Positions 41,639 through 49,228 of a stretch of 64,000 nt of DNA are shown here, piece by piece; position 1 is the first letter of the stretch, and every line of letters starts with the position of its first letter. Location of the stretch: the NCBI RefSeq assembly GCF_036231905.1, contig NZ_JAZARE010000005.1, positions 372,001-436,000 on the forward strand. Direction: 5' to 3'. Source of the DNA: CAMLIZ01 sp036231905. GTDB taxonomy: Bacteria > Pseudomonadota > Gammaproteobacteria > Burkholderiales > Burkholderiaceae_C. The notes beneath the pieces are model-generated. The model saw only the letters and a program-made list of their open reading frames with translations, made no database searches and was not told where the DNA came from. A program made the position numbers and the translations under genes.

Positions 41639-42208
41639 GTGAAACTTAACCAGTTCGACAGACTCACCCAGACTCTTATTGGGCCAGTGCTCGGTTCGGG
41701 TGGGTTCTCGTACGACAGGGGAACCTTCTTCAGAGAGCTTGACGTCGGTATCCGCCACGTGGTCTCGCTGGACTTTGACATGCGTGGGAAGAAAACATAC
41801 CGAGTCATCGTTGGCTTTCACTCCCCGCTGCTGCCGCAGGGCCGGTCGCCGAGCGATGACGGTGTCTTTGGTGTTCGCTATTTGGCCGGGGGTGGTCTTC
41901 GGTTATCGCCAGCGAACTTCCCATGCTTCACTGAAGAAGCCGCACGGGCAAGCCTGCTTGATGTCGCGGCGGCATTGCGCAACCTCGTCGTGCCTTGGTT
42001 TGATGAAGTGAGATCCCTCGGCGATCTCGCCGAGATCACGGAAGAACACTTTCCCTTCTTCAAGGGGAAGCTTTTCCTCCTGGCCGGAAACAGGCAGTCG
42101 GCGAAACACTACCTTTCCATCCACTTGACCACCTTGTCGGCACAGCCGCCAACACAGGACACCCGTCGCGCGATCGACCAAACGAGAGAACTGATCGAGC
42201 AGTGCTGA
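41639..42208 (+). CDS. DUF4304-like hypothetical protein
   Basis: 189 residues from GTG 41639. N-terminus K-L-N-Q-F-D-R-L-T-Q-T-L-I-G-P-V-L-G-S-G-G-F followed by a charged strand resembles DUF4304 (F-x-x-L-x-x-x-L-x-P-x-L-x-x-x-G-F). The C-terminal half is helical. DUF4304 proteins are often found in immunity-gene or toxin neighbourhoods. A longer frame from 41495 overlaps the preceding gene and is not favoured. No strong ribosome-binding site. Confidence 0.5.
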   Translation: MKLNQFDRLTQTLIGPVLGSGGFSYDRGTFFRELDVGIRHVVSLDFDMRGKKTYRVIVGFHSPLLPQGRSPSDDGVFGVRYLAGGGLRLSPANFPCFTEEAARASLLDVAAALRNLVVPWFDEVRSLGDLAEITEEHFPFFKGKLFLLAGNRQSAKHYLSIHLTTLSAQPPTQDTRRAIDQTRELIEQC

Positions 42209-42212
42209 GCGC

Positions 42213-42590
42213 TTGATCCGGTCGTCTGGTGCCTTGCAGCCTCTGGAAGCGCGTGCTGCCCGAATAGACACGAGCCGTCTGCCCTTCGACGTGCGCCAAG
42301 TACTTTTTGTGGATCGTGACGCCGACTTCGCCGACGTGTTGGAGTCCAAGCACAACGATCGAATCCTCCAGGTGTCGCTCGGTATTCCCGAGGAACACAT
42401 GCTGGATGTATCCGACGCGCCAGGGGAGAGTTCGCGTACCTGGAGGGAAGAAAATCGACACGCGTCGGCCACGAACAGCGCCTCGGCGTCGCGGCAGCAA
42501 ACCCGCCCGCGCACCGTAGTCAAGCCGACCGAGCAAACACCCGCATCTCCTGCCGCCGCGGCAGGTCGGCACCGCGGCGCGAACAAGTAA
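42213..42590 (+). CDS. Doubtful hypothetical protein or fragment
   Basis: An open frame of about 125 codons from a TTG, with a protein-like middle (L-P-F-D-V-R-Q-V-L-F-V-D-R-D-A-D-F-A-D-V) and a low-complexity end that runs over the 3' end of the convergent fructokinase gene. No ATG near the start, no ribosome site, no family. It is probably the remains of a gene at the island's right edge. Confidence 0.25.
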   Translation: MIRSSGALQPLEARAARIDTSRLPFDVRQVLFVDRDADFADVLESKHNDRILQVSLGIPEEHMLDVSDAPGESSRTWREENRHASATNSASASRQQTRPRTVVKPTEQTPASPAAAAGRHRGANK

Positions 42591-43461
42591 TGGCCGCCGC
42601 CTGGCTGGCGAACTGCAGCGCCGCGCGCAAGGCGGGCAACTCCAACGCGCGCAGCGCCTGCGTCGACAGCGCCCCTGTTTCCGCCAACCAGGTGAGCAAG
42701 GCGGCCTGGAAGGTGTCCCCGGCGCCCACCGTGTCCACCAGCGTGCAGGGCGCTGAAGGCACATCGACGCGTCCCTGCGCCGTCCAGGCGGAGGCGCCCT
42801 CCCCGCCGCGCGTCACCACCACCAGCCCCACGCCCTGTGCCAGCCATTCGGCCGCCAGTGCCTCGGCGCTCGCACCCGGGTGCAGCAGGCCCAGGTCCTC
42901 GTCGCTGATCTTCAGCAGGTGGCTGCGCGGCACCATCCACGTCAGCACCTCGCGCCAGCGCGCCACATCCGGCTCCACGTTGAGCCGCACATTGGGGTCA
43001 TAGGCGATCAGGCTGCGGCCGCATTCACGCTCCACCAGCGCACGCTGGGTGCCGGCCACCGGCTCCACCACCATGGCGTAGGAGCCGAACTGGAAACAGG
43101 CTGCGGGCGGCACACGGGCCAGGGCCTCCATCGGCACCAGGCGGTCCGCACAACGATCGCCATAGAAGGCATACGACGGCACGCCCTGTTCGTTCAGGCC
43201 CACCAGGCTCAAGGTGGCGGGAGCGTCGATGCGGGCCACGGCGCGCAGGTCCACACCCTCCTGAAGCAGCGCCTGCTGCAGGCGTTCGCCCGCAAAGCCG
43301 GTGGAGACCCCGCCAAAGAAGGCCACCGGCTGGCCCAGCCGCGCCAGCCCCACCGCCACGTTGAAGGGCGAGCCGCCCACGCGCGCATCCAACGCCAGCC
43401 CGGTGGGTGTGTGCCCATTGGCAAACACATCGAACAAGGCTTCCCCACACACCACGAACAT
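42520..43461 (-). CDS. PfkB-family sugar kinase, fructokinase type
   Basis: 313 residues. N-terminal M-F-V-V-C-G-E-A-L-F-D-V, G-G-S-P-F-N-V-A-V-G-L-A-R-L-G substrate site, and C-terminal D-T-V-G-A-G-D-T-F-Q-A-A-L (anion hole and catalytic Asp) are intact. Likely phosphorylates fructose or a similar sugar imported by the divergent ABC system. AGGAGGGG precedes ATG 43461. A perfect palindrome lies in the shared promoter. Confidence 0.88.
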   Translation of the reverse strand: MFVVCGEALFDVFANGHTPTGLALDARVGGSPFNVAVGLARLGQPVAFFGGVSTGFAGERLQQALLQEGVDLRAVARIDAPATLSLVGLNEQGVPSYAFYGDRCADRLVPMEALARVPPAACFQFGSYAMVVEPVAGTQRALVERECGRSLIAYDPNVRLNVEPDVARWREVLTWMVPRSHLLKISDEDLGLLHPGASAEALAAEWLAQGVGLVVVTRGGEGASAWTAQGRVDVPSAPCTLVDTVGAGDTFQAALLTWLAETGALSTQALRALELPALRAALQFASQAAAITCSRRGADLPRRQEMRVFARSA

Positions 43462-43537
43462 ACCGCCCCTCCTGGCGATTGACTGCCATGACTGTCCCTC
43501 GGCTCGGCTCGCACCACCACCGGGAAAACCATTAATC

Positions 43538-43550
43538 AATCAACTTGATT
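43538..43550. promoter_or_regulatory. Perfect palindrome operator candidate for the frc/fructokinase divergent promoter
   Basis: AATCAA-C-TTGATT, a 13-bp perfect palindrome in an AT-rich island about 77 bp from each divergent start. Likely operator for the ROK-family repressor encoded at the end of the same cluster; both transcription units would then respond to the imported sugar. Confidence 0.55.
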
Positions 43551-43610
43551 TATCTAAAGCGGCCGCCCAGAATTTGCCCATCCCTTTTTCCAACACGCCA
43601 GGAGACACCC

Positions 43611-44612
43611 ATGTTCACCAAGACCTCGATGGCGCTGGCCGCCGCCCTGCTCGCCACCACCGGCGCCGCCATCGCCGCCGACGCACCGGTGATCGGCCTG
43701 ATCACCAAGACGGAGACCAACCCCTTCTTCGTGAAGATGAAGGAAGGCGCGCAACAGGCGGCGCAGGCCAAGGGTGCCAAGCTGCTCACCGGCGCGGGCA
43801 AGGCCGACGGCGACAACGCCGGCCAGGTGACGGCGATGGAAAACATGATTGCCGGCGGCGCCAAGACCATCCTGATCACGCCGAGCGATTCCAAGGCGAT
43901 CGTGCCCGCCATCCAGAAGGCGCGTGCCAAGGGCGTGCTGGTGATCGCGCTGGACAGCCCGGCCGACCCGGCCGACGCCACCGACGCGCTCTTTGCCACC
44001 GACAACTACAAGGCGGGCGAGCTGATCGGCCAGTACGCCAAGGCGGCCACCGGCGGCAAGCCGGTGAAGATCGCCACGCTGGACCTCTTCCCCGGCCATC
44101 CGGTGGGCGCGCAGCGCCACAACGGCTTCCTCAAGGGCTTTGGCCTGGCCGCGCCGGATGCCAAGAGCAACGAGCTCGGCAAGGCGGCCGAAGTGGTGTG
44201 CATGGCCGACAGCTTCGGCGACCAGGCCAAGGGCCAGACCGCGATGGAGAACTGCCTCCAGAAGAACCCCGACATCAACCTCGTCTACACCATCAATGAG
44301 CCCGCCGCGGCCGGTGCGTACAAGGCGCTGCAGCGCGCCGGCAAGGACAAGGGCGTGCTCATCGTGTCGGTGGACGGCGGCTGCCAGGGTGTGAAGGACG
44401 TGACGGCCGGCCACATCGCCGCCACCTCGCAGCAGTACCCCCTGCGCATGGCGGCCATGGGCGTGGAAGCCGGGGTGGAATACGCCAAGACCGGCAAGAA
44501 GCCCAGCGGCTACACCGACACGGGCGTGACCCTGATCGCGGGCAAGCCGGTGGCCGGCGTCGAAAGCAAGGACACCAAGGTGGGCACCGATCTCTGCTGG
44601 GGCAAGAAGTGA
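43611..44612 (+). CDS. frcB: Sugar ABC transporter substrate-binding protein (FrcB-like)
   Basis: 333 residues. Signal peptide ending A-I-A-A-D. Periplasmic-binding fold type I: P-V-I-G-L-I-T-K-T-E-T-N-P-F-F-V-K-M, I-T-P-S-D-S-K-A-I-V, A-L-D-S-P; two cysteines (V-V-C-M-A, E-N-C-L-Q) and the terminal L-C-W-G-K-K match FrcB of rhizobia. Predicted ligand fructose, possibly ribose or mannose. Operon with frcC (GTGA overlap). Confidence 0.88.
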   Translation: MFTKTSMALAAALLATTGAAIAADAPVIGLITKTETNPFFVKMKEGAQQAAQAKGAKLLTGAGKADGDNAGQVTAMENMIAGGAKTILITPSDSKAIVPAIQKARAKGVLVIALDSPADPADATDALFATDNYKAGELIGQYAKAATGGKPVKIATLDLFPGHPVGAQRHNGFLKGFGLAAPDAKSNELGKAAEVVCMADSFGDQAKGQTAMENCLQKNPDINLVYTINEPAAAGAYKALQRAGKDKGVLIVSVDGGCQGVKDVTAGHIAATSQQYPLRMAAMGVEAGVEYAKTGKKPSGYTDTGVTLIAGKPVAGVESKDTKVGTDLCWGKK

Positions 44613-45616
44613 AAGCCCGCGCCGCCCCTTCGCCCAGCCTGCCTTCGATGCCCCTGCCCGCGATGACCTTGCACCACAAGCTGCCGCTGGCCACGCTGGG
44701 GCCCTTGCTCGCGCTGCTGGCCGCATGCATCTTCTTCAGCACGCAGAACGAGCGCTTCCTGTCGGGCGGCAACCTGTCGCTGGTGCTGCAGCAGGTGATG
44801 GTGGTTGGCGTTATCGCCATCGGCCAGACGCTGGTGATCCTCACCGCCGGCATCGATCTCTCCTGCGGCATGGTGATGGCGCTGGGCGGCATCGTGATGA
44901 GCAAGTTCGCCACCGAGCTGGGCCTGCCGCCGGCGCTGGCCATCGCCTGCGGCCTGGGCGTGACCGCCCTGTTCGGCCTGGTCAACGGGCTGCTGGTCAC
45001 CAAGGTGCGGCTGCCGGCCTTCATCGTGACGCTGGGCACCATGAACATCGCCTTTGCGATCACGCAGCTGTACTCCGGCTCGCAGACCGTGACCGGCCTG
45101 CCGGATGCACTCACCGTGCTGGGCGACACCTTCGGCATCGGCAGCACGCAGGTCGGCTACGGCACAGTGCTGATGCTGCTGCTCTACGGCCTGGTGTGGT
45201 TTGCGCTGCGCGAAACCGCCGCGGGCCGCCACGTGTACGCGGTGGGCAACAACCGGGAAGCCACGCGCCTGACCGGCATCTCGCCCGACCGTGTGCTGTT
45301 GGGCGTGTACGTGCTCGCCGGGCTGTTCTACGGCGTGGCCTCGCTGCTCAGCGTGGCGCGCACCGGCGTGGGCGACCCCAACGCGGGGCAGACCGAGAAC
45401 CTGGACGCCATCACCGCGGTGGTGCTGGGTGGCACCAGCCTGTTCGGCGGGCGCGGCTGGATCGTGGGTTCGCTGATCGGCGCCCTGATCGTGGGCGTGT
45501 TCCGCAATGGCCTCACCCTGATGGGTGTGTCCTCGATCTACCAGATCCTGGTGACCGGCATCCTCGTGATCCTGGCAGTCGCCACTGACCAGCTCTCGCA
45601 TCGGAGTGCACGATGA
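44609..45616 (+). CDS. frcC: Sugar ABC transporter permease (FrcC-like)
   Basis: 335 residues, about eight to ten helices. T-A-G-I-D-L-S-C-G and A-V-V-L-G-G-T-S-L-F-G-G-R-G are marks of the ribose/xylose/fructose permease family. GTG 44609 overlaps the frcB stop; an ATG at 44648 is possible. The 3' end overlaps the frcA start by 4 bp. Confidence 0.88.
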   Translation: MKARAAPSPSLPSMPLPAMTLHHKLPLATLGPLLALLAACIFFSTQNERFLSGGNLSLVLQQVMVVGVIAIGQTLVILTAGIDLSCGMVMALGGIVMSKFATELGLPPALAIACGLGVTALFGLVNGLLVTKVRLPAFIVTLGTMNIAFAITQLYSGSQTVTGLPDALTVLGDTFGIGSTQVGYGTVLMLLLYGLVWFALRETAAGRHVYAVGNNREATRLTGISPDRVLLGVYVLAGLFYGVASLLSVARTGVGDPNAGQTENLDAITAVVLGGTSLFGGRGWIVGSLIGALIVGVFRNGLTLMGVSSIYQILVTGILVILAVATDQLSHRSAR

Positions 45617-46407
45617 ACAGCAACACGCCCCTCGTGATGCAGGCACGCGGCCTGGTCAAGCGCTATGGCCAGGTCACCGCGCTGGACGGTGCCGACTTCG
45701 ACCTGCGTGCCGGCGAGATCCTGGCCGTGATCGGCGACAACGGCGCCGGGAAGTCATCGCTGATCAAGGCGCTCTCCGGCGCCATCGTGCCGGACGACGG
45801 CGAGATCCGCCTGGACGGGCAGCCGGTGCGCTTTCGCAGCCCGAGCGACGCACGCCGCGCCGGCATCGAGACCGTGTACCAGGAGCTCGCGGTCGCGCCC
45901 GCGATGACGATCGCGGAGAACCTGTTCCTCGGCCGGGAGCTCAAGCGAGGTGGCGTGTTCGGCCGCTTCCTCGGCCTGCTGGACAAACCGCGCATGCTGA
46001 GCGAAAGCGTGCGCCACATGAGCGACCTGAAGATCGGCATCCGCTCCATGAACCAGCCGGTGGAAACACTCTCCGGCGGCCAACGCCAGGGCGTGGCGGT
46101 GGCCCGCAGCGCGGCCTTCGCCAAGCATGTGGTGATCATGGACGAGCCCACCGCGGCGCTGGGCGTGAAGGAAGGCAACATGGTGCTGGACCTGATCCGC
46201 CGCGTGCGCGACAAGGGCCTGCCGGTGGTGCTGATCAGCCACAACATGCCGCATGTGTTCGAGGTGGCCGACCGCATCCACATCGCCCGCCTGGGCAAAC
46301 GCGCCGCGGTGGTGGACCCCAAGCGCATCAGCATGAGCGACACGGTGGCCGTGATGACCGGTGCGCTGGCGCCGGAGAACATCCCGGCAGAATGCCTGGC
46401 GCATTGA
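45613..46407 (+). CDS. frcA: Sugar ABC transporter ATP-binding protein (FrcA-like)
   Basis: 264 residues, a single ABC domain, unlike the fused double-ABC RbsA/XylG types. Walker A G-D-N-G-A-G-K-S-S, signature L-S-G-G-Q-R-Q-G, Walker B V-I-M-D-E-P-T-A-A-L-G-V, and S-H-N-M-P. Single-domain forms are typical of FrcA. Confidence 0.88.
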   Translation: MNSNTPLVMQARGLVKRYGQVTALDGADFDLRAGEILAVIGDNGAGKSSLIKALSGAIVPDDGEIRLDGQPVRFRSPSDARRAGIETVYQELAVAPAMTIAENLFLGRELKRGGVFGRFLGLLDKPRMLSESVRHMSDLKIGIRSMNQPVETLSGGQRQGVAVARSAAFAKHVVIMDEPTAALGVKEGNMVLDLIRRVRDKGLPVVLISHNMPHVFEVADRIHIARLGKRAAVVDPKRISMSDTVAVMTGALAPENIPAECLAH

Positions 46408-47654
46408 GCCCCACCCCACCTTTGACCACTGACACCGTGACCGACCCCGCCCCCTGGCAGCTGCGCCCGCGCGGCTCCAGCCAGGGCGGCCTGCGCCAGT
46501 ACAACGAACGCGTGGTGCTGCAGGCCATCCGCCTGCACGGCGCCCTGCCCGGCGCCGAGATCGCGCGCCTGACGCACCTGACCGCGCAGACGGTGTCCCT
46601 GATCACCAAGCGCCTGCTGGATGACGGCCTGCTGGTCAAGGGCGCGCCGCAGCGCGGCAAGGTGGGCCAGCCCTCGGTGCCGCTGGCACTGAACCCCGAC
46701 GGTGCGTATGCGGTCGGCGTGAAGGTGGGCCGCCGCAACATGGACCTGCTGCTGGTGGACTTCACCGGCGCGGTGCGCGAACGCTGGTCCACCGACTACC
46801 GCTACCCCGAGCCCGCGATGCTGCGCGCGGAGATCGACCAGCGCCTGCGCGAGCTGCGGCGCAAGCTGGGGCCGGCGCGGCGCGAGCTGGTGCAGGGCGT
46901 GGGCATTGCGGCGCCGCTGTCGCTGGGCGGTTGGCAGACCCTGCTGGACATGCCGGCCGACGTGGCCCAAACCTGGCGCGGCACCGACCTGCGCGCCGAG
47001 GTGGCCACGCTCACCGACTGGCCAGTGCAGCTGCTCAAGGACACCGCGGCGGCCTGCGTGGCCGAGCTGGTGGCCGGGCGTGGCCGCAGCGTGAAGAGTT
47101 TTCTCTACGTGTTCGTGGACACCTTCATCGGCGGCGGCCTGGTGGTGGACAGCCACCTGCGCCACGGCTTGAACGGCAACGCCGGCGCGATCGGTTCGCT
47201 GCCGCTGGGGCTGGCAGCGCCCGGCAGCAACGCGCCGCCGCCGCAACTGCTCAGCGTGGCGTCCCTGCTGAACCTGGAACGGCTGTATGCGGCGGCCGGC
47301 CTGGACACGGGCGCCGTCGCCGACACCCGAGCCCTTGCGGCGCCCTGGCTGCAGCACACCCAGCAATGGCTGCACGATGCCGGCGCCGCGGTGGCCCTGT
47401 CGGTGAACAGCGCCGCCTGCCTGCTGGACCTGGACGGCGTGATCATCGACGGCTCCTTCAGCCGCGAGCTGCTGCAGGCGTTGCTGCGAGCCACCGGCGA
47501 GGCGCTGGACCGCTACAGCTGGGAAGGCGTGATGCGTCCGCAAGTGCTGGCCGGCACCATCGGCTCCGACGCCCGCGCCATCGGCGGCGCGCTGCTGCCG
47601 CTGTATGCCAACTTCGCGCCGGACCGGGATCTGTTCCTGAAGCTGGACGCGTAA
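46392..47654 (+). CDS. ROK-family transcriptional repressor
   Basis: 420 residues. N-terminal winged HTH: L-H-G-A-L-P-G-A-E-I-A-R-L-T-H-L-T-A-Q-T-V-S. ROK domain follows, but the sugar-kinase ATP loop is altered and the zinc-type C-x-C-G motif is missing, as in repressor-only members. The start at 46392 overlaps frcA by 16 bp; a GTG near 46437 is possible. It likely binds the palindrome at 43538-43550. Confidence 0.82.
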   Translation: MPGALSPTPPLTTDTVTDPAPWQLRPRGSSQGGLRQYNERVVLQAIRLHGALPGAEIARLTHLTAQTVSLITKRLLDDGLLVKGAPQRGKVGQPSVPLALNPDGAYAVGVKVGRRNMDLLLVDFTGAVRERWSTDYRYPEPAMLRAEIDQRLRELRRKLGPARRELVQGVGIAAPLSLGGWQTLLDMPADVAQTWRGTDLRAEVATLTDWPVQLLKDTAAACVAELVAGRGRSVKSFLYVFVDTFIGGGLVVDSHLRHGLNGNAGAIGSLPLGLAAPGSNAPPPQLLSVASLLNLERLYAAAGLDTGAVADTRALAAPWLQHTQQWLHDAGAAVALSVNSAACLLDLDGVIIDGSFSRELLQALLRATGEALDRYSWEGVMRPQVLAGTIGSDARAIGGALLPLYANFAPDRDLFLKLDA

Positions 47655-47659
47655 GGCCC

Positions 47660-49051
47660 TCAGGCCAGGCTCACGCGGTCGCGCCCTTCGTGCTTGCTGC
47701 GGTACAGCGCGCCGTCGGCACGGCGCAGCAGCTCGTCGGCGCTTTCCGCCGCCGCGCCGGGCGGCAGGTGGGCGATGCCGATGCTCACCGTGACGCAGGG
47801 GCCGACCGGCGAGGCCGGATGCGCCAGCGCCCGCGCCGCCAGGCGTTGCCGCAAGCCTTGCGCAACCTGAATGGCGCCATGCGCGGTGGTGTCGGGCAGC
47901 ACGACGGCGAACTCCTCGCCGCCGATGCGGGCGGCGATGTCGCCGGTGCGGCGGCAGCAGGCTTGCAGCTCGCGCGCCATCTCCTTCAGGCAGCGATCGC
48001 CGCCCTCATGGCCGCAGCTGTCGTTGTAGGCCTTGAAGTGATCGACATCGAGCACCAGCAGCGCGAGCCCGCAGCCGCCACGCGTGCTGCGGCGCAGCTC
48101 CTGCTGCAAAGCCAGGTCGAACGCACGCCGGTTCGCCAGCCCAGTGAGCGCGTCCTCGTGCGCCAGACGCTCCAGCGCCATGTTGGCCAGGCGCAGCTTG
48201 TGCTCGCTGTCCTGCAGCGCCTCTTGCTGTCGCTTGGTGCGGGTGAGGTCGGCAAAGCGCAGCAGGCAACCGTCGATCACCGGTGACACCCAAACGCCAT
48301 AAAAGCGTTGCTCAGGACCCGGGTCGCCTACCGCAATTTCCACTTCCGCCGGCTGCTGCTGCGCCATGACGGCCAGGCACAACTCGCCGAGCCCGCCGGA
48401 AGTCCACAGGCCAAACGCCTGGTCCGCGCGCTGGCCCGGCAGCTCCTCGGCCGGCGTACCGATCAGGCCGGCCATGTGGCCGTTGGCCAGCGCAATCACC
48501 CATTCGTCGTCGGCCACCCCGCCGCGCTTCCACAGGCGCACGGCGAGCACGCCGTCCTGCGTGGCGTCGAGCACGGCGGCCAGCAGGTGCTCGCGCGATT
48601 CGAGCGGCGCGCAGTACACCAGCATCCAGGGCGCGCCCTGATCGTCATGCACCGGCAGGATCAGCCGCTCCCAGGTGTGCACCGAGCGGCCGTATTGGGA
48701 CACGTGCACCGTGTAGCAGGGGTGTCGCTCGCTCAGCACCGCGCGGTATTTCAGCAGGATGGGATTCACCCGCCGGGGGTCGATCTCGCTGACCAGCCGA
48801 CCTTCCAGCTGCAGGCCGGAGTACCGCTGCACCTCCGCACCGTAGTGGCGGTAGCGAAAGTCGTCGCCCTCGGCCTGCAGCAGGATCAGGTGATCGACGA
48901 ACACCTCGAAGCGCCTGGGCAGGAACTCCGCCATCGCCGGCAGGCCACTGGGGGCGGTGCGTTCACTCCACGCGGCATGGAGCGCGCGGATCACGGGGTT
49001 CTGGACGTCCTGCGCGATGCCCGAGTCGATGTCCTTCAACCACAGTGCCAT
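47660..49051 (-). CDS. PAS-like/GGDEF diguanylate cyclase
   Basis: 463 residues. GGDEF domain in the last 170 residues: A-L-T-G-L-A-N-R-R-A-F-D, D-V-D-H-F-K-A-Y-N-D, R-I-G-G-E-E-F-A active site (GGEEF, cyclase-competent). An R-x-x-D inhibitory site is not apparent. The front 290 residues look like a PAS-type sensor; no membrane helix, so cytosolic. Makes c-di-GMP. Start ATG 49051 gives M-A-L-W-L-K-D; the frame to 49111 is unsupported. Confidence 0.88.
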   Translation of the reverse strand: MALWLKDIDSGIAQDVQNPVIRALHAAWSERTAPSGLPAMAEFLPRRFEVFVDHLILLQAEGDDFRYRHYGAEVQRYSGLQLEGRLVSEIDPRRVNPILLKYRAVLSERHPCYTVHVSQYGRSVHTWERLILPVHDDQGAPWMLVYCAPLESREHLLAAVLDATQDGVLAVRLWKRGGVADDEWVIALANGHMAGLIGTPAEELPGQRADQAFGLWTSGGLGELCLAVMAQQQPAEVEIAVGDPGPEQRFYGVWVSPVIDGCLLRFADLTRTKRQQEALQDSEHKLRLANMALERLAHEDALTGLANRRAFDLALQQELRRSTRGGCGLALLVLDVDHFKAYNDSCGHEGGDRCLKEMARELQACCRRTGDIAARIGGEEFAVVLPDTTAHGAIQVAQGLRQRLAARALAHPASPVGPCVTVSIGIAHLPPGAAAESADELLRRADGALYRSKHEGRDRVSLA

Positions 49052-49228
49052 GCAACCATGGTGGCAGGTTCCGTGCGCATGGCGCTCGGGACTATCCACG
49101 ATCGCGCCCAACCAAAGTCACGGTCGCTCAGGGTGAAATGTCGAGCGAGCTGCTGCGACGACCCCCACGTCTTTTTCTGGCGCAAACCCCGAAGCCCGCC
49201 TTGCCCGGGTGGCCGTACGCTCTGGGGC

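Noticed and set aside
41903..42940. 345-codon minus-strand frame across the island's right edge
   Set aside because: Low-complexity start and antisense to the fructokinase and DUF4304-like genes; no family pattern.
48308..49228. Upstream 307-codon extension of the aacS frame
   Set aside because: It overlaps the diguanylate cyclase gene; family length and N-terminus fit ATG 49229.
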